From positions 1 to 50,859 of the forward strand of contig VBWE01000044.1 in assembly GCA_006218065.1 (NCBI GenBank): a stretch of 50,859 nucleotides of DNA. The letters run 5' to 3'. The notes under the pieces are model-generated. The model worked only from the letters and a program-made list of their open reading frames with translations, was not told where the DNA came from and did not search any database. Of this stretch, positions 33,825 to 45,700 are shown piece after piece. Both the position numbers and the translations under genes were made by a program. The number at the start of each line of letters is the position of its first letter. Positions within the stretch are counted from its first letter, which is position 1. The stretch comes from Bacteroidota bacterium (GTDB lineage: Bacteria > Bacteroidota > Bacteroidia > Palsa-965).

Positions 33825-36017
33825 ATGGCCATTATCCGCTTCAAAGCACTTGAAGAAACCCTGGGCCGCCGCCCGGTAGCGGTGGAAACCCCGGCAGCGA
33901 CGGTTGCCGCCTATTTCGGTGAAAATGTTTTCGGTATCGACGCTATGCGCCAGTACCTTTCTTCCGACGGGTACGGAAGCGTACTCGCCGCCATCCAGAG
34001 CGGCGCACGCATCGAGCGCAAACTGGCCGATGAAATTGCCGCAGGTATGAAAGCCTGGGCCACGTCGAAAGGCGCCACGCATTATACGCACTGGTTCCAG
34101 CCGCTTACCGGGACGACGGCGGAAAAGCACGACGCTTTTTTTGAACCCGTGGAAGGCGGGCGCGCCATCGAGAAATTCGGAGGCTCGCAACTGGTGCAGC
34201 AGGAGCCTGATGCCTCGAGTTTTCCGAGCGGCGGTATCCGGAATACTTTTGAAGCGCGCGGCTACACCGCATGGGATCCGACCTCGCCGGCTTTTGTGAT
34301 CGATAAAACGCTTTGTATTCCTACCATCTTTATTTCCTATACCGGCGAAGCGCTCGATTACAAAACTCCGCTGCTCAAAGCGCTGAGTGCACTCGATAAA
34401 GCCGCCGTGGATGTTTGCCAGTACTTCGATAAAAACGTAACGAAAGTAATCGCCACACTCGGCTGGGAGCAGGAATATTTCCTGGTGGACAGTGCGCTTT
34501 ATAATGCGCGTCCCGATCTCGCTTTTACAGGCCGCACGCTTTTCGGCGCATCGCCCGCAAAAGGCCAGCAGCTCGAAGATCATTATTTCGGTTCGATCCC
34601 GATGCGTGTGCAGGCGTTCATGCGCGATCTCGAAATTGAAGCGCATAAACTCGGCATCCCGATCAAAACGCGCCACAATGAAGTCGCCCCGAACCAGTTC
34701 GAATGCGCGCCGATCTTCGAAGAGATCAATCCTGCCGTGGACCACAACCAGCTGCTGATGGATATTATGGAGAAAATCGCGCAGCGGCATAATTTCCGCG
34801 TACTGCTGCATGAGAAACCTTTTGCAGGCGTGAACGGAAGCGGCAAGCACAACAACTGGTCGATGGCCACCAACACAGGCAAAAACCTGCTCAGCCCGGG
34901 CAAAACACCGAAGACCAACCTGATGTTCCTGACGTTTTTTGTGAATATCATTAAAGCGGTTTACGACAACGCTGACCTGATGCGCGCTGTCATCGCATCG
35001 GCCGGCAACGATCACCGCCTCGGCGCAAACGAAGCCCCGCCCGCCATCATTTCGGTTTTCCTCGGCTCCCAGTTATCCGCGATTCTCGACGAAGTGGAGC
35101 AGAAGGTGAAGAAAGACGGGAAGATGACGCCGGAAGAAAAAACGCAGCTCAAACTGAACATCGGCAAAATTCCGGATATCCTGCTTGATAATACCGACCG
35201 CAACCGTACTTCGCCGTTCGCATTTACCGGCAATAAATTCGAATTCCGCGCGGTCGGTTCATCCGCCAACTGCTCGGGCGCGATGACCGTTATAAATACG
35301 ATCATGACGGATCAGCTCATCCGGTTCAAAAAAGAAACCGATGCGCTCATAGCCAAAGGAAAAGACAAGGACGAGGCCATCCTGCAGGTGCTTCGTAATT
35401 ATATCGTGGAAAGCAAGGCCATCCGTTTTGAAGGAAACGGCTACGGCGATGAATGGGTAAAAGAAGCGAAAAAACGCGGCCTGAATAATTTCAAAACCAC
35501 GCCCGAAGCGCTCGAAGCGTTTAATAATAAAAAATTCATTGCGCTTTTTGAAAGACACAATATTCTTACCGCGCGCGAGCAGCATGCACGTTACGAGATT
35601 TACCTCGAGACGTACGTGAAAAAAATACAGATCGAAGGGCGTCTCATCGGTGATCTCGCCACGAACAACATCATACCTACAGCCATCCAGTACCAGAACA
35701 GGCTGATCGAAAACGTACGCGGGCTGAAAGAAATCCTCGGTGTAGCGGAATTTAAAAAAGCAGCAGCCACGCAGCTCGAAATGATCATCGAAATTTCCGA
35801 ACACATCGCCGGTATCCGGACCAAAGTGGATGAAATGACGGAAGCGCGCAAAAAAGCCAACGCCATGACCGATTACCATGAAATGGCGGAAGCGTATTGC
35901 CACAAAGTGAAACCGTATTTCGAGGTGATCCGCAAGCATGTGGACGATCTTGAAATGATCGTGGACGATGAGGCCTGGCCCTTGCCAAAGTATCGTGAAC
36001 TGCTGTTTACGAAGTAA
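33825..36017 (+). CDS. glnN: Glutamine synthetase type III
   Basis: 730 residues, the usual length of GSIII (GlnN), much longer than the type I enzyme. It makes glutamine from glutamate, ammonia and ATP in the cytosol. GSIII marks are clear: KHDAFFEPVEGG and FEARGYTAWDP in the N-terminal part, GWEQEYF (213-219) with metal-binding Glu215 and Glu217, KTRHNEVAPNQFE (about 285-297), NGSGKHNNWS (337-346), NRTSPFAFTGNKFEFR ending near 476, and the GSIII-specific C-terminal region. It is preceded by a long region with a palindrome and a tandem array and ends with a terminator. GSIII is regulated by nitrogen in some species; no NtrC-like site is seen here. Confidence 0.97.
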   Translation: MAIIRFKALEETLGRRPVAVETPAATVAAYFGENVFGIDAMRQYLSSDGYGSVLAAIQSGARIERKLADEIAAGMKAWATSKGATHYTHWFQPLTGTTAEKHDAFFEPVEGGRAIEKFGGSQLVQQEPDASSFPSGGIRNTFEARGYTAWDPTSPAFVIDKTLCIPTIFISYTGEALDYKTPLLKALSALDKAAVDVCQYFDKNVTKVIATLGWEQEYFLVDSALYNARPDLAFTGRTLFGASPAKGQQLEDHYFGSIPMRVQAFMRDLEIEAHKLGIPIKTRHNEVAPNQFECAPIFEEINPAVDHNQLLMDIMEKIAQRHNFRVLLHEKPFAGVNGSGKHNNWSMATNTGKNLLSPGKTPKTNLMFLTFFVNIIKAVYDNADLMRAVIASAGNDHRLGANEAPPAIISVFLGSQLSAILDEVEQKVKKDGKMTPEEKTQLKLNIGKIPDILLDNTDRNRTSPFAFTGNKFEFRAVGSSANCSGAMTVINTIMTDQLIRFKKETDALIAKGKDKDEAILQVLRNYIVESKAIRFEGNGYGDEWVKEAKKRGLNNFKTTPEALEAFNNKKFIALFERHNILTAREQHARYEIYLETYVKKIQIEGRLIGDLATNNIIPTAIQYQNRLIENVRGLKEILGVAEFKKAAATQLEMIIEISEHIAGIRTKVDEMTEARKKANAMTDYHEMAEAYCHKVKPYFEVIRKHVDDLEMIVDDEAWPLPKYRELLFTK

Positions 36018-36040
36018 AACGGGAATATGTATTTCAAAGC

Positions 36041-36069
36041 AGCCTGTCCATGCCGGGCAGGCTGTTTTG
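36041..36069 (+). terminator. Intrinsic terminator after glnN
   Basis: CAGCCTGTCC (36041-36050) and GGGCAGGCTG (36056-36065) form a 10-bp stem with one G-U pair around ATGCC, followed by TTTTGTTT. Confidence 0.85.
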
Positions 36070-36083
36070 TTTGCAAAGGATTA

Positions 36084-36248
36084 AGAAGCTGTTTAAAATT
36101 CATTTCAAATGTTTGTTATGCGCCTTTTTGAGCCATACTTCGTTATGTTTTTTGACCGTAGCAGCTACGCTATGGCCTACAAAACATGCCTCGCCTGGCT
36201 CAAAAATGCATCATAACATTCCAAAGAAATGAAATTTAAACAGCTTCT
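36084..36248. repeat. 165-nt long inverted-repeat element
   Basis: End arms 36084-36106 (AGAAGCTGTTTAAAATTC...) and 36226-36248 (...TTTAAACAGCTTCT) are complementary at 22 of 23 bases. Inside, GAGCCA and TGGCTC and two ATGTTTT/AAAACAT arms pair too, meeting at a centre GTAGCAGCTACG. Most other positions pair as G-C, A-U or G-U, so the whole can fold into one long hairpin. It lies between the glnN terminator and a promoter at 36262. Confidence 0.75.
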
Positions 36249-36261
36249 AAGGATGGATTTC

Positions 36262-36269
36262 TACCTTTG
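36262..36269 (+). promoter_or_regulatory. -7 box for the sensor kinase operon
   Basis: TACCTTTG fits TAnnTTTG exactly. Its position shows that translation must start after 36270, which supports ATG 36297 over the earlier in-frame ATG 36267. Confidence 0.6.
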
Positions 36270-36296
36270 TTAACGGCAAACAGACTTCCCGGATAT

Positions 36297-38627
36297 ATGC
36301 ACGATTTGAAACAAGAATTGTTTCTTCGCAGGTTATTACTTCTTCTTTTCTCCTTCACCTTATTTCCCGGGATTACGATTGCGCAGAATAATTCCAGCCT
36401 GGACTCGCTCTGGAAAATCGTGTACAATTTCAAAGGCCGCGACAAAGAAACCCTGAAGAAGAAGAAACAGCAGCTTTCCGATATGTTCGGCGTTGCGATG
36501 TACGGCGATATTCCCGAAGCGCTTCGTGTTGCGGATTCGCTTGCTGAAACCTGCAGGCTGCTCGGTGATTCGATGGCCTATTACGAAGCGAAGTACCGCC
36601 ACAAAGCCAATGTGTACGAATCGGTTTACGACCACCGGAAAGTTTTTGAAAATCTCCGCAAATATGCTGACGCGGTTACCCGGCTTGGCGGAACGAATGG
36701 TTATGCTTATGTGGATATCGGTAACCAATACTTCAGCATGTCGCTGAATGACATGGCCCGGCAGTATTACCAGAAAGCGGACGAGATATTCACGAAAGAG
36801 CATGATTTCGGAGGCAGTTGCACCGTACTGGATAACCTGGGCCTGATCTGGCGCGAAAAAAAGAACCTGGATTCCTGCATGCATTATTATAATCGCTCGC
36901 TTGTGCTGCGTCGCGACAGCATGAAAGACCCGTACCTGGAAGCGTATACCTACCTGAAGATCGGCAATGCGCTGGGCCAGTTCGATCGGAAGGAAGAGGA
37001 ACTGGACTATATGCAGCGTTGCCGATCGATTTTCGACCGGCCTGCTTTTGAACAGTACAAAGATTTCGTTTCGCTGCGGGAATCGCATATTGTCTGTTAT
37101 CGCATCCTGGGGAAAATGCAGATCGATAAAGGAAATAAAGACAGCGCCCGGTTTTTTATAGAAAAGGCGGATGAAATGACAAACCGGTACGATGCCAAAC
37201 GTCAATTGCCGCTTGTATTTGCTGTGAAAGCGAGCCTGATGCTGCTCGAGAAAAATTACCCGGCAGCATGGGAACTGATTCAGAAAAGCGAGGTCCTGAT
37301 GAAAGAACGCGGCGACGGCTGGGGTTTGCTGGATAATTATAAACTCAAGATCGCGTATTATGAACAGCGCGGCGATTTGCGAAATGCGAATTTGATCTAC
37401 CGGCAGCGCGAACAGTTGCTCGATTCACTGAGCCTGGTTACGAATGACGACCAGATGCTGCTGGTGAACAATGCCATGCTGCAGTACGATAATGATTCAA
37501 AAATCGAAAAACAGAATAACGAGATCCTGCGGAAGAACGAGCAGGTGGAACAGCAGCAGCGGGAAAAATATTTTCTTTTTGCCATCGTTGCGGCGATGCT
37601 GCTGGTGATCTCAGGCGGTTTTTATTTTTTCTTCCAGATCAGGCGCAAGAACAGGCTTATTGAAAAATATAACAGTGAGCTGGAAGTCGCCAACTCGACG
37701 AAGGAAAAATTTCTTTCCCTCATCAGTCATGACCTGCGCAACCCGTTCAATACGCTGATCGGCATGTCGAACCTGCTGGTGGCGAATGCGCGGAATAATG
37801 ATCTCGCACAGGTGGTTTCAAATGCCGAAGTCATCAATGAATCGTCGCGGAAAGCCTATGTGATGCTGGACAACCTGATGCAATGGGTGAGTCTTCAGAA
37901 AGAAAAAATACAGGTAAGAAAAGAGCATGTGGATATTCATGTCCTGGTAGACGAAATCATGCTGCTGTTCAGGAACCAGGCTCTTGCACAAAGCGTAACG
38001 ATTGAAAAAGACATCCGTGTCCGGACTGTTTACACCGATCGTAACCTGGTCCAGGTGATGCTGCGCAATCTTTTGTCCAACGCTATCCGCCATATCCCGG
38101 CAGGCGGGAAAGTTATTTTGAGGATAACCTGCGAAAATGAACAGGTTACGATCGAAGTGGAGGATAACGGCACCGGTTTGGATGAAGAAACGCTGAAAAC
38201 GCTTTTCGGGAAAAAGAGCGGTATGGGTATCGCGCGTAAAGGCGGGGGATTGGGGCTTGAACTGGTGCAGGAATTCGTGCATCAGCTCGGTGGAACTATT
38301 CATGCGGAAAACCGCCAGGGCGGAGGTGCGCGTTTCATCATTGTTCTGCAGGCGGCCGTTTCCGGGGAAGAGAAGAACAGGGCTGCTGCGGGATCAGCAT
38401 ATGCTGTCTTTACGCTTTCACCGCAGGAAAAGCAAATATTACTTCCGCTGGCCGATGAAATGATGCACTATGAAATTTTTGATACCACCGAATTGCGTAA
38501 TTTGATAGATGGTTTTCCGGATAAGGATTTTGTTGCCGTTGCAGAATGGAAGCGTAGAATGCTCCAGGCCGTTTTGCATACGAATACCGGCAAATATGAA
38601 AGTTTGTTGAAAATGATCAGGGACTGA
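36297..38627 (+). CDS. TPR-containing membrane histidine kinase
   Basis: 776 residues from ATG 36297, chosen because the in-frame ATG 36267 lies inside the promoter box and only this start gives a signal-like helix (MHDLKQELFLRRLLLLLFSF...IAQ). Residues 30-400 are a periplasmic array of TPR-like helices (for example LDNLGLIWREKKNLDSCMHYYNRSL). A membrane helix spans about 425-448. A coiled coil leads to the HisKA domain, with phospho-acceptor His478 in ISHDLRNPF, and then the ATPase: N box LLSNAIRH near 590, DNGTGLDE near 622 and GLGLELV near 650. About 85 residues after the ATPase form an extra helical piece, unusual because such a tail normally follows a receiver. It is followed by its response regulator 1 nt later. 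Confidence 0.93.
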   Translation: MHDLKQELFLRRLLLLLFSFTLFPGITIAQNNSSLDSLWKIVYNFKGRDKETLKKKKQQLSDMFGVAMYGDIPEALRVADSLAETCRLLGDSMAYYEAKYRHKANVYESVYDHRKVFENLRKYADAVTRLGGTNGYAYVDIGNQYFSMSLNDMARQYYQKADEIFTKEHDFGGSCTVLDNLGLIWREKKNLDSCMHYYNRSLVLRRDSMKDPYLEAYTYLKIGNALGQFDRKEEELDYMQRCRSIFDRPAFEQYKDFVSLRESHIVCYRILGKMQIDKGNKDSARFFIEKADEMTNRYDAKRQLPLVFAVKASLMLLEKNYPAAWELIQKSEVLMKERGDGWGLLDNYKLKIAYYEQRGDLRNANLIYRQREQLLDSLSLVTNDDQMLLVNNAMLQYDNDSKIEKQNNEILRKNEQVEQQQREKYFLFAIVAAMLLVISGGFYFFFQIRRKNRLIEKYNSELEVANSTKEKFLSLISHDLRNPFNTLIGMSNLLVANARNNDLAQVVSNAEVINESSRKAYVMLDNLMQWVSLQKEKIQVRKEHVDIHVLVDEIMLLFRNQALAQSVTIEKDIRVRTVYTDRNLVQVMLRNLLSNAIRHIPAGGKVILRITCENEQVTIEVEDNGTGLDEETLKTLFGKKSGMGIARKGGGLGLELVQEFVHQLGGTIHAENRQGGGARFIIVLQAAVSGEEKNRAAAGSAYAVFTLSPQEKQILLPLADEMMHYEIFDTTELRNLIDGFPDKDFVAVAEWKRRMLQAVLHTNTGKYESLLKMIRD

Positions 38628-38628
38628 T

Positions 38629-39483
38629 ATGGAAATTTTTGAAAATAAAACGATCCTTGTTGCCGATGACGATTCCGGAAACCGGGAACTGGTTGTCAGT
38701 ACGATGAGTGGTTTGTCCAGGAATATTAAAGTGCTTTCTGCTGCACACGGCGGCCAGGTTTTCGATGTGCTGGAAAAACGCAAAGTGAACGTGCTCCTGC
38801 TCGACTGGGAGATGCCGGTGATTAACGGTTTTGAAACGCTTATAAAGATTAAAGAAAACGAGAAATGGAAAAACCTGCCGGTACTGATGTACACCGGCGT
38901 AATGACCGCGACGGAAAACCTGGTAAAGGCACTGGAAGCAGGGGCGGCTGACTTTATCCGTAAACCTGCTGAGCCTATCGAACTTATTGCACGGATAAAA
39001 TCGGTACTCACGCTGCAGGAAAATTTCGAAGCGAGAATTCTTGCTGAAAAAGAAATATCCGAAATACATCGCCGCGAGAATGACGGGCTTAAAGACGAAC
39101 TGAATAGCTATCTCGTGCAGCTTTCCCGTAAAAATGAAGTGCTGATCGAACTGCGTGAAAGATTAAATACCGGCGAAAAGAACAACCAGCTCGTTACCTA
39201 TATCGAAAGCATCGTCAACGGCGAAAATTACTGGGACGATCTTTTTCAGCGCTTCAGCCGTTTCGACAAACAATTCCTGGATAAACTTCACAAAAAGCAC
39301 AATGATCTTTCTCCCGCAGAAACCAGGTTCTGTCTCCTGATTAAAGCCGGTATGACTTCAAAAGACATCGGCAGCCTGATGAACGTAACTGCTGCAGCTG
39401 TAGAGAAATCCCGCTACCGTATCCGGAAGAAACTCGGACTTCAGCCGGAAGACAGCTTTGAGAAATACATTTTTTCGATCTGA
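38629..39483 (+). CDS. Response regulator with receiver and LuxR-like HTH output
   Basis: 284 residues. The receiver domain (1-125) has acidic ADDD near residue 11, the phospho-acceptor Asp59 in LLLDWEMPV, Thr in YTGVM and Lys in FIRKPAEP. Residues 130-200 form a coiled-coil linker (LAEKEISEIHRREND). The end, from about 225, is a LuxR-type helix-turn-helix: LSPAETRFCLLIKAGMTSKD, then IGSLMNVTAAAVEKSRYRIR, then KKLGL. It follows the kinase stop by 1 nt, so the two form a pair; phospho-transfer from His478 to Asp59 is inferred. Target genes are not visible. Confidence 0.92.
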   Translation: MEIFENKTILVADDDSGNRELVVSTMSGLSRNIKVLSAAHGGQVFDVLEKRKVNVLLLDWEMPVINGFETLIKIKENEKWKNLPVLMYTGVMTATENLVKALEAGAADFIRKPAEPIELIARIKSVLTLQENFEARILAEKEISEIHRRENDGLKDELNSYLVQLSRKNEVLIELRERLNTGEKNNQLVTYIESIVNGENYWDDLFQRFSRFDKQFLDKLHKKHNDLSPAETRFCLLIKAGMTSKDIGSLMNVTAAAVEKSRYRIRKKLGLQPEDSFEKYIFSI

Positions 39484-39701
39484 GAAACTGTTAGAATAAA
39501 TTATTGTACCCGTCGAACAGGTGGATGTACGCTCAACTCCGGGCAGGCGCGATAGATTCTTTGTATCTGCTACCCGAATACCATGATATTAATTTAAACC
39601 TCACCCGGAAGACTCCGGCTTTTCCTGTTAATCATCGTTATAAACGTTGTTGTCCGGTTTTTGTCCGGGGTCCCGATTCTTATTTCCGGTCGCTTACAGG
39701 T

Positions 39702-39709
39702 TAGTTTTG
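39702..39709 (+). promoter_or_regulatory. -7 box for the second adhesin operon
   Basis: TAGTTTTG fits TAnnTTTG and ends 30 nt before ATG 39740. It excludes the earlier in-frame ATG at 39647 as a start. Confidence 0.6.
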
Positions 39710-39739
39710 CCCCGCTTTAACTACAGACCCGTAGCAATT

Positions 39740-42700
39740 ATGAGACATAGACTAACTATTTTATTTGCCTTGTGGAGTTTTTTCACGTTCGGGCAAGTAA
39801 TCACACCGTTTTCTATTCGTTACCAGACTACCCAGAAAGGAGGTATCCGGTACATTTCAAACACCGCGGTTACCTGCAACGGCGGTGGCGGCTGCGGGAC
39901 CGCACAGGCGCAGAATCCTCCGGCCGGTAATGGTTACGATAATAATTTTACGGCCGCGTATACGGATATTGACGGAGACGGGACAACCTTCCAGTCTTCA
40001 TCGGATAGTCTTGCACTTCCGCTTTGCAGCGAAATTTCCTGGGCCGGATTATACTGGGGTGGTGAAATGACCGCAGCCGGCGCGCAGTATGCTGTGCGCA
40101 ACCAGTGCCGGATTAAAGTCAATAACGGTGCGTATCAGAATCTTACTGCTTCCGCACTGCAGGATAATACGGTTGGTTTTAATACCTACCACTGCTTCCT
40201 CGACGTCACCTCGATTGTCCAGGCTGCCGGTGTCAATGCACGTTTCACAGTTGCCAACGTTGCTGCCCGCGTAGGCGGAACAAACCGTTTTGGCGGATGG
40301 ACAATCGTCATCGTGTACAAAAACGATTTACAGCCCACGCGTAACCTGACCGTTTTCAACGGCCTGTCGAACGTTTCAGCAGCTAACCCGAATACGGATA
40401 TTACAGTAAGCGGTTTTCTCACGCCGGTATCCGGACCGGTGACCTTTGAAGTCGGCGATGTTACTTACGACGGTGATCGCAGCCTCACTGGCGACCAGCT
40501 TTTGTTCAATGGCGGCAGCGGTTTTGTGAATATCTCGGATGCGGATAATAACGCCAACGATATTTTCAACAGTACGCTTTGCTATAATGGAATAGCTAAA
40601 ACCGCTCCGTTTATCAATCCCGGTTTTCTCAATACACTGGGATATGATGCCGACATTTTTCTCCCGAATAATGCCGCACTGAATTATATCGGCAACAGCG
40701 CCAATACCGCAACGCTGCGTTTGACAACCGCAGTAGGCGGCGAAACGTACCTGACCCAGGTCGTTACCATGGCGATCGACGTATACGAACCGGATCTGCG
40801 CGCTGCTGTCCGCGCACTCGATATCAACGGCGGATTGGTTCAGCCCGGCGATACAATTGAGTACACGATTGTCGGAAAAAATATCGGATCGGATCCGTCC
40901 ATCAACACGTTCATTACGGATACACTCGAACCCAACGCAATCTACGTACCGGGATCACTCCGTATTACATCCGGACCGAATATCGGCGCAAAAACGGATG
41001 CCGCCGCTGATGATCAGGGCGAATACGATGCCGCACTGCGCTACATTAAAGTGAGGATCGGAACAGGCGCCAACGGAACTACCGGCGGAACAGTGCTCAA
41101 TTCGCCACTGGGAGTGGACAGCACGCAGATTAAATTTCGCGTTACCGCAACTGCCGATTGCATTATTCTTCTTTGCGATAATGTTGTTAACGCGCGTGCA
41201 TATATTTTCGGAACCGGTAACGTTTCCGGAAACCCCTGGTCGAACGGAAGCAACCCGGATATTTTCGACGGTTTCGGTTGCCCGATTGCCGGAACAACCA
41301 CTACGCCGATCCAGGCTGCTATCTGCCCGGCGGTCACCGCATCGAGTAATTCACCGGTATGTACAGGCGGAACAATCAATCTCAGCTTATCATCGACATC
41401 TACGTACGCAACATACTCCTGGACAGGCCCCGCAGCCTTTACATCCACATTGGCGTCGCCGTCGAGGACTGGCGCTACCGGTGCAATGGCAGGTACATAC
41501 ACCTGCGTAATTACCGTTGGTGTTTACGCGTGTTCATATACAGTTACCACAACGGTTGCAGTGAATGCACCACCTACAGCTGCGGCGGCCGGTCCCGATC
41601 AGGTAATCTGTTCAACCGCAGGTTCGGCAACCATGGCCGGGAATACGCCGGGAGTCGGAACAGGAGCCTGGTCGCAGATAAGCGGACCGGTTTCAGCTAC
41701 GATAACCACACCGGCCTCGCCTTCTACCATCATTACGGGAATGACTACTCCCGGAACATACGTATATCAATGGACAATCACGTCGACCTGTGCAAACAGT
41801 ACGGACCAGGTCCAGGTAACGGTAAATGCACCGCCTACAGTATCCGCTGCAGGAACTGATGCAAGTGTATGCGGATTGACAGCAACATTCGCAGGCAATA
41901 CGCCTGCAACAGGAACCGGTACATGGACGCAGGTTGCAGGCCCGGGGACAAGCGTTTTCAGTAACGCAAACTCGCCCACATCAAACGTTACTGTTTCCGT
42001 AGTTGGCGCTTACACTTTCCGCTGGACGATTGCGAATTCACCCTGCACCGCTTCGCAGGATAATGTGATCATCACATTTGTCGCAACGCCGACAACCTCG
42101 AATGCAGGACCTGATCAGACTATTTGTACTACCAGTGGATCGGCGACAATGAACGCGAATAATCCGGCTGCCGGTACAGGAACCTGGACACAGGTCAGCG
42201 GTCCCATCACGGCAACGATCACCAACCCGTTGCTGCGCACTACTACGATCACCGGCATGACAACCGCCGGAACATATACGTTCCAATGGACGATCACCAA
42301 CGCGCCTTGCGCAGCTTCCAGCGACCAGGTTGTCATAACTGTAAACGCACCACCCACCGCTTCCAATGCAGGACCTGATGCAAGCGTTTGCGGATTGACA
42401 GCAACACTCGCCGGCAATACGCCTGCAACAGGAACCGGCACATGGACACTGGTCGCCGGCCCCGGTACGGCAAGTTTCAGCAACGCAAACTCGCCCGCAT
42501 CAAACGTTACGGTTTCCGTAGTCGGCGCTTACACTTTCCGCTGGACGATTGCGAATGCACCTTGCACCGCTTCGCAGGATAATGTGATCATCACATTTGT
42601 TGCAACGCCGACAACCTCGAATGCAGGACCTGATCAGACCATCTGTACTACCGGCGGATCGGCGACAATGAACGCGAATAATCCGGCTGCCGGTACAGGA

Positions 42701-45700
42701 GCCTGGACACAGGTCAGCGGTCCGGTCGCGGCAACAATCACCAACCCGTTGTTGAGTACCACTACAATCACCGGTATGACAACCGCCGGAACATATACAT
42801 TCCAGTGGACAATTACCAACGCGCCTTGCGCAGCTTCCAGCGACCAGGTTGTCGTAACTGTAAACGCACCGCCCACTGCTTCGGCTGCGGGATCTGATTC
42901 AACAGTTTGCGGATTGACAATGATGCTCGCCGGTAATACGCCTGTAACAGGAACCGGCACATGGACACTGGTCGCCGGTCCGGGTACGGCAAGTTTCAGC
43001 AACGCAAACTCGCCCACATCAAACGTTACTGTTTCCGTAGTCGGCGCTTACACTTTCCGCTGGACGATTGCGAATGCACCCTGCACCGCTTCGCAGGATA
43101 ACGTGATCATGACATTCCTCGCAGCGCCCGCAACATCGAACGCGGGTCCGGATGACAGCATCTGCGGCCTGGCCGCGACACTGGCGGGCAATACCCCGGT
43201 AACCGGTACAGGCGCATGGACATTGATCTCCGGTCCCGGCACAGCAACATTTACCAATGCAGCGCTGGCGAATTCCGATGTAACGGTTTCTGCAAGCGGT
43301 GTGTATACATTCCAGTGGACGATCAGCAATGCTCCCTGCTCACCTTCGCAGGATAATGTCGATATTACTTTTGTTCCGGCTCCGACAACTGCGGCAGCCG
43401 GCGGCGATCAGGCTGTCTGTGGATTGACAGCCGTTTTCACCGGGAATACTGCAGCAGCAGGAACCGGAACATGGATACAAATCAGCGGACCGGGAACAAG
43501 CAGTTTCAGCAACGCGAATTCGGAAACAGCTACGGTAACAGTAACAGTTTCCGGCACTTATGTTTATGAATGGACGATTGCGAATGCGCCTTGTGTTTCA
43601 TCAAGCGACCAGGTGCAGATTACGTATTCGGATATACCTACTGTTTCAGCAGGAGGTTCCGATCAAAGTGTCTGCGGTCTCACGGCAACGCTGGCTGCGA
43701 ATACGGCTTCTGCCGGCACCGGCGGATGGTCGATGGCTGGCGGTCCCGGAACGATAACATTCACCAACAGCGCATCGCCTGTTTCTGATGCGACTGCATC
43801 TGTATTCGGAACGTATGCGCTCGTCTGGACCATTTCGAATGCGCCCTGTGCTTCGTCAACGGATACCGTACTGGTCACGTTCGTGGATAATCCGACAACT
43901 GCATCTGCCGGAATGGATTCTGTAAACTGCGGACTGCAGATGAATCTTTACGGAAACGTACCAACGGTTGGAACGGGAACCTGGACAGTAATCAGCGGTC
44001 CCGGAACCGTCAGCTTTACCAATGCAAACGCGGCGAACACTTCAGCAACAGTTACGATTGCAGGAACCTATGTACTGGAATGGACGATTTTCAATGCATC
44101 GCCTTGCGCAGCTTCCGCAGATCAGGCCACGATAACTTTCCAAACCTGCGACCACGACGGCGACGGTATTCCGGATAATATCGATGTCGATGACGATAAC
44201 GACGGTATCCTGGATACGATCGAAGGATCGGCCGACACCGATGGTGACGGCATACCGGATTATTTCGATCTCGACAGCGATAACGACGGCATTACTGACG
44301 TTATCGAAGCCGGCGGAACAGATGCTGACGGCGATGGCATCATCGACGGATTCACCGACCTGGATGGAGACGGTTTAAGCGATAACGTTGATCCGAGCCA
44401 GGGCGGCACACCGCTGCCGGTACCGGATACCGACGGCGACGGCATACCGGATTATCTCGATCTCGACAGCGATAATGATGGCATTACCGATGTTATCGAG
44501 GCCGGCGGAACGGATGCGAACGGCGATGGTATCATCGACGGGTTCACTGATGCGGACAATGACGGCCTGAGTGATAACGTTGATCCCACACAGGGTGGAA
44601 CTCCGCTGCCCACACCGGACAGCGATGGCGACGGTATCGCGGACTATCTCGATCTCGACAGCGATAATGACGGCATTACCGATGTAACGGAAGCCGGCGG
44701 AACGGATACGAACGGCGATGGTATCATCGATGGATTTGCAGATGCGGATAATGATGGCCTGAGCGATAATGTGGACCCGACGCAAGGCGGAACTCCGCTG
44801 ACCACACCCGATACGGATGGTGACGGTATCGCCAACTATCTCGACGTCGACAGCGATAACGACGGTATTACCGATGTGATGGAGAACGGCGGCGCAGATG
44901 CAAACGGCGACGGACAGATCGATGGTTATGCCGATACCGATGGCGACGGGTTGAGCGATAACGTTGATCCGGACAACGGCGGAACACCACTTGTGGTCGG
45001 TAACATGGACGGGGACAGCGCTCCGAATTATCTCGACATCGACAGCGATAACGACGGCATCACGGATATTATCGAAACCGGCGGAACGGATGCGAACGGC
45101 GACGGCATGGTGGATAATTTCACCGACACCGATAACGACGGCCAGGCCGATAGTGTTGATCCGAATAACGGCGGTACTCCGAATACATCCACAGGCGCAG
45201 ACACGAACAACGATGGCCGCCCGGATTCTTATCCGAATGATAATGCCGATGGCAGCGGCAATATGGATTACCTCGATATCGATGCGGACGATGACGGTAT
45301 CGTGGATAATATCGAAGGCCAGTCAACATCGGGTTACATTCCGCCCACAGGCAATGATACCGACGGCGACGGACTGGACGATGCGTACGATGCGAACAGC
45401 GGTTTCGGCGGAGCAGGCGTAGCGCCTGTGAATACGGACGGAACGGATGCGCCGGATTATCTCGATACAGATACGGATAACGACGGAGTATCCGACCTGG
45501 TGGAAGGAAATGACTTTAACAACGATGGTCAGCCGGATACGCAGCCTTCGGGTAACGATACCGACGGCGACGGATTGGATGACGCTTACGATAACGTTTC
45601 AGTCAGCGGTGTAAATAACGTAACGAACAACGACGGTCCTCCGACAGGCACGACTTTCCCGAACCTGGATAATAGTACGACTTCGGAACTCGACTGGAGA

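Noticed and set aside
33786-35015. 409-codon open frame antisense to glnN
   Set aside because: Shadow of glnN; the family match on the other strand is beyond doubt.
39484-39739. Small genes between the response regulator and the second adhesin
   Set aside because: Only short frames without signal or domain; the gap carries the promoter box at 39702.
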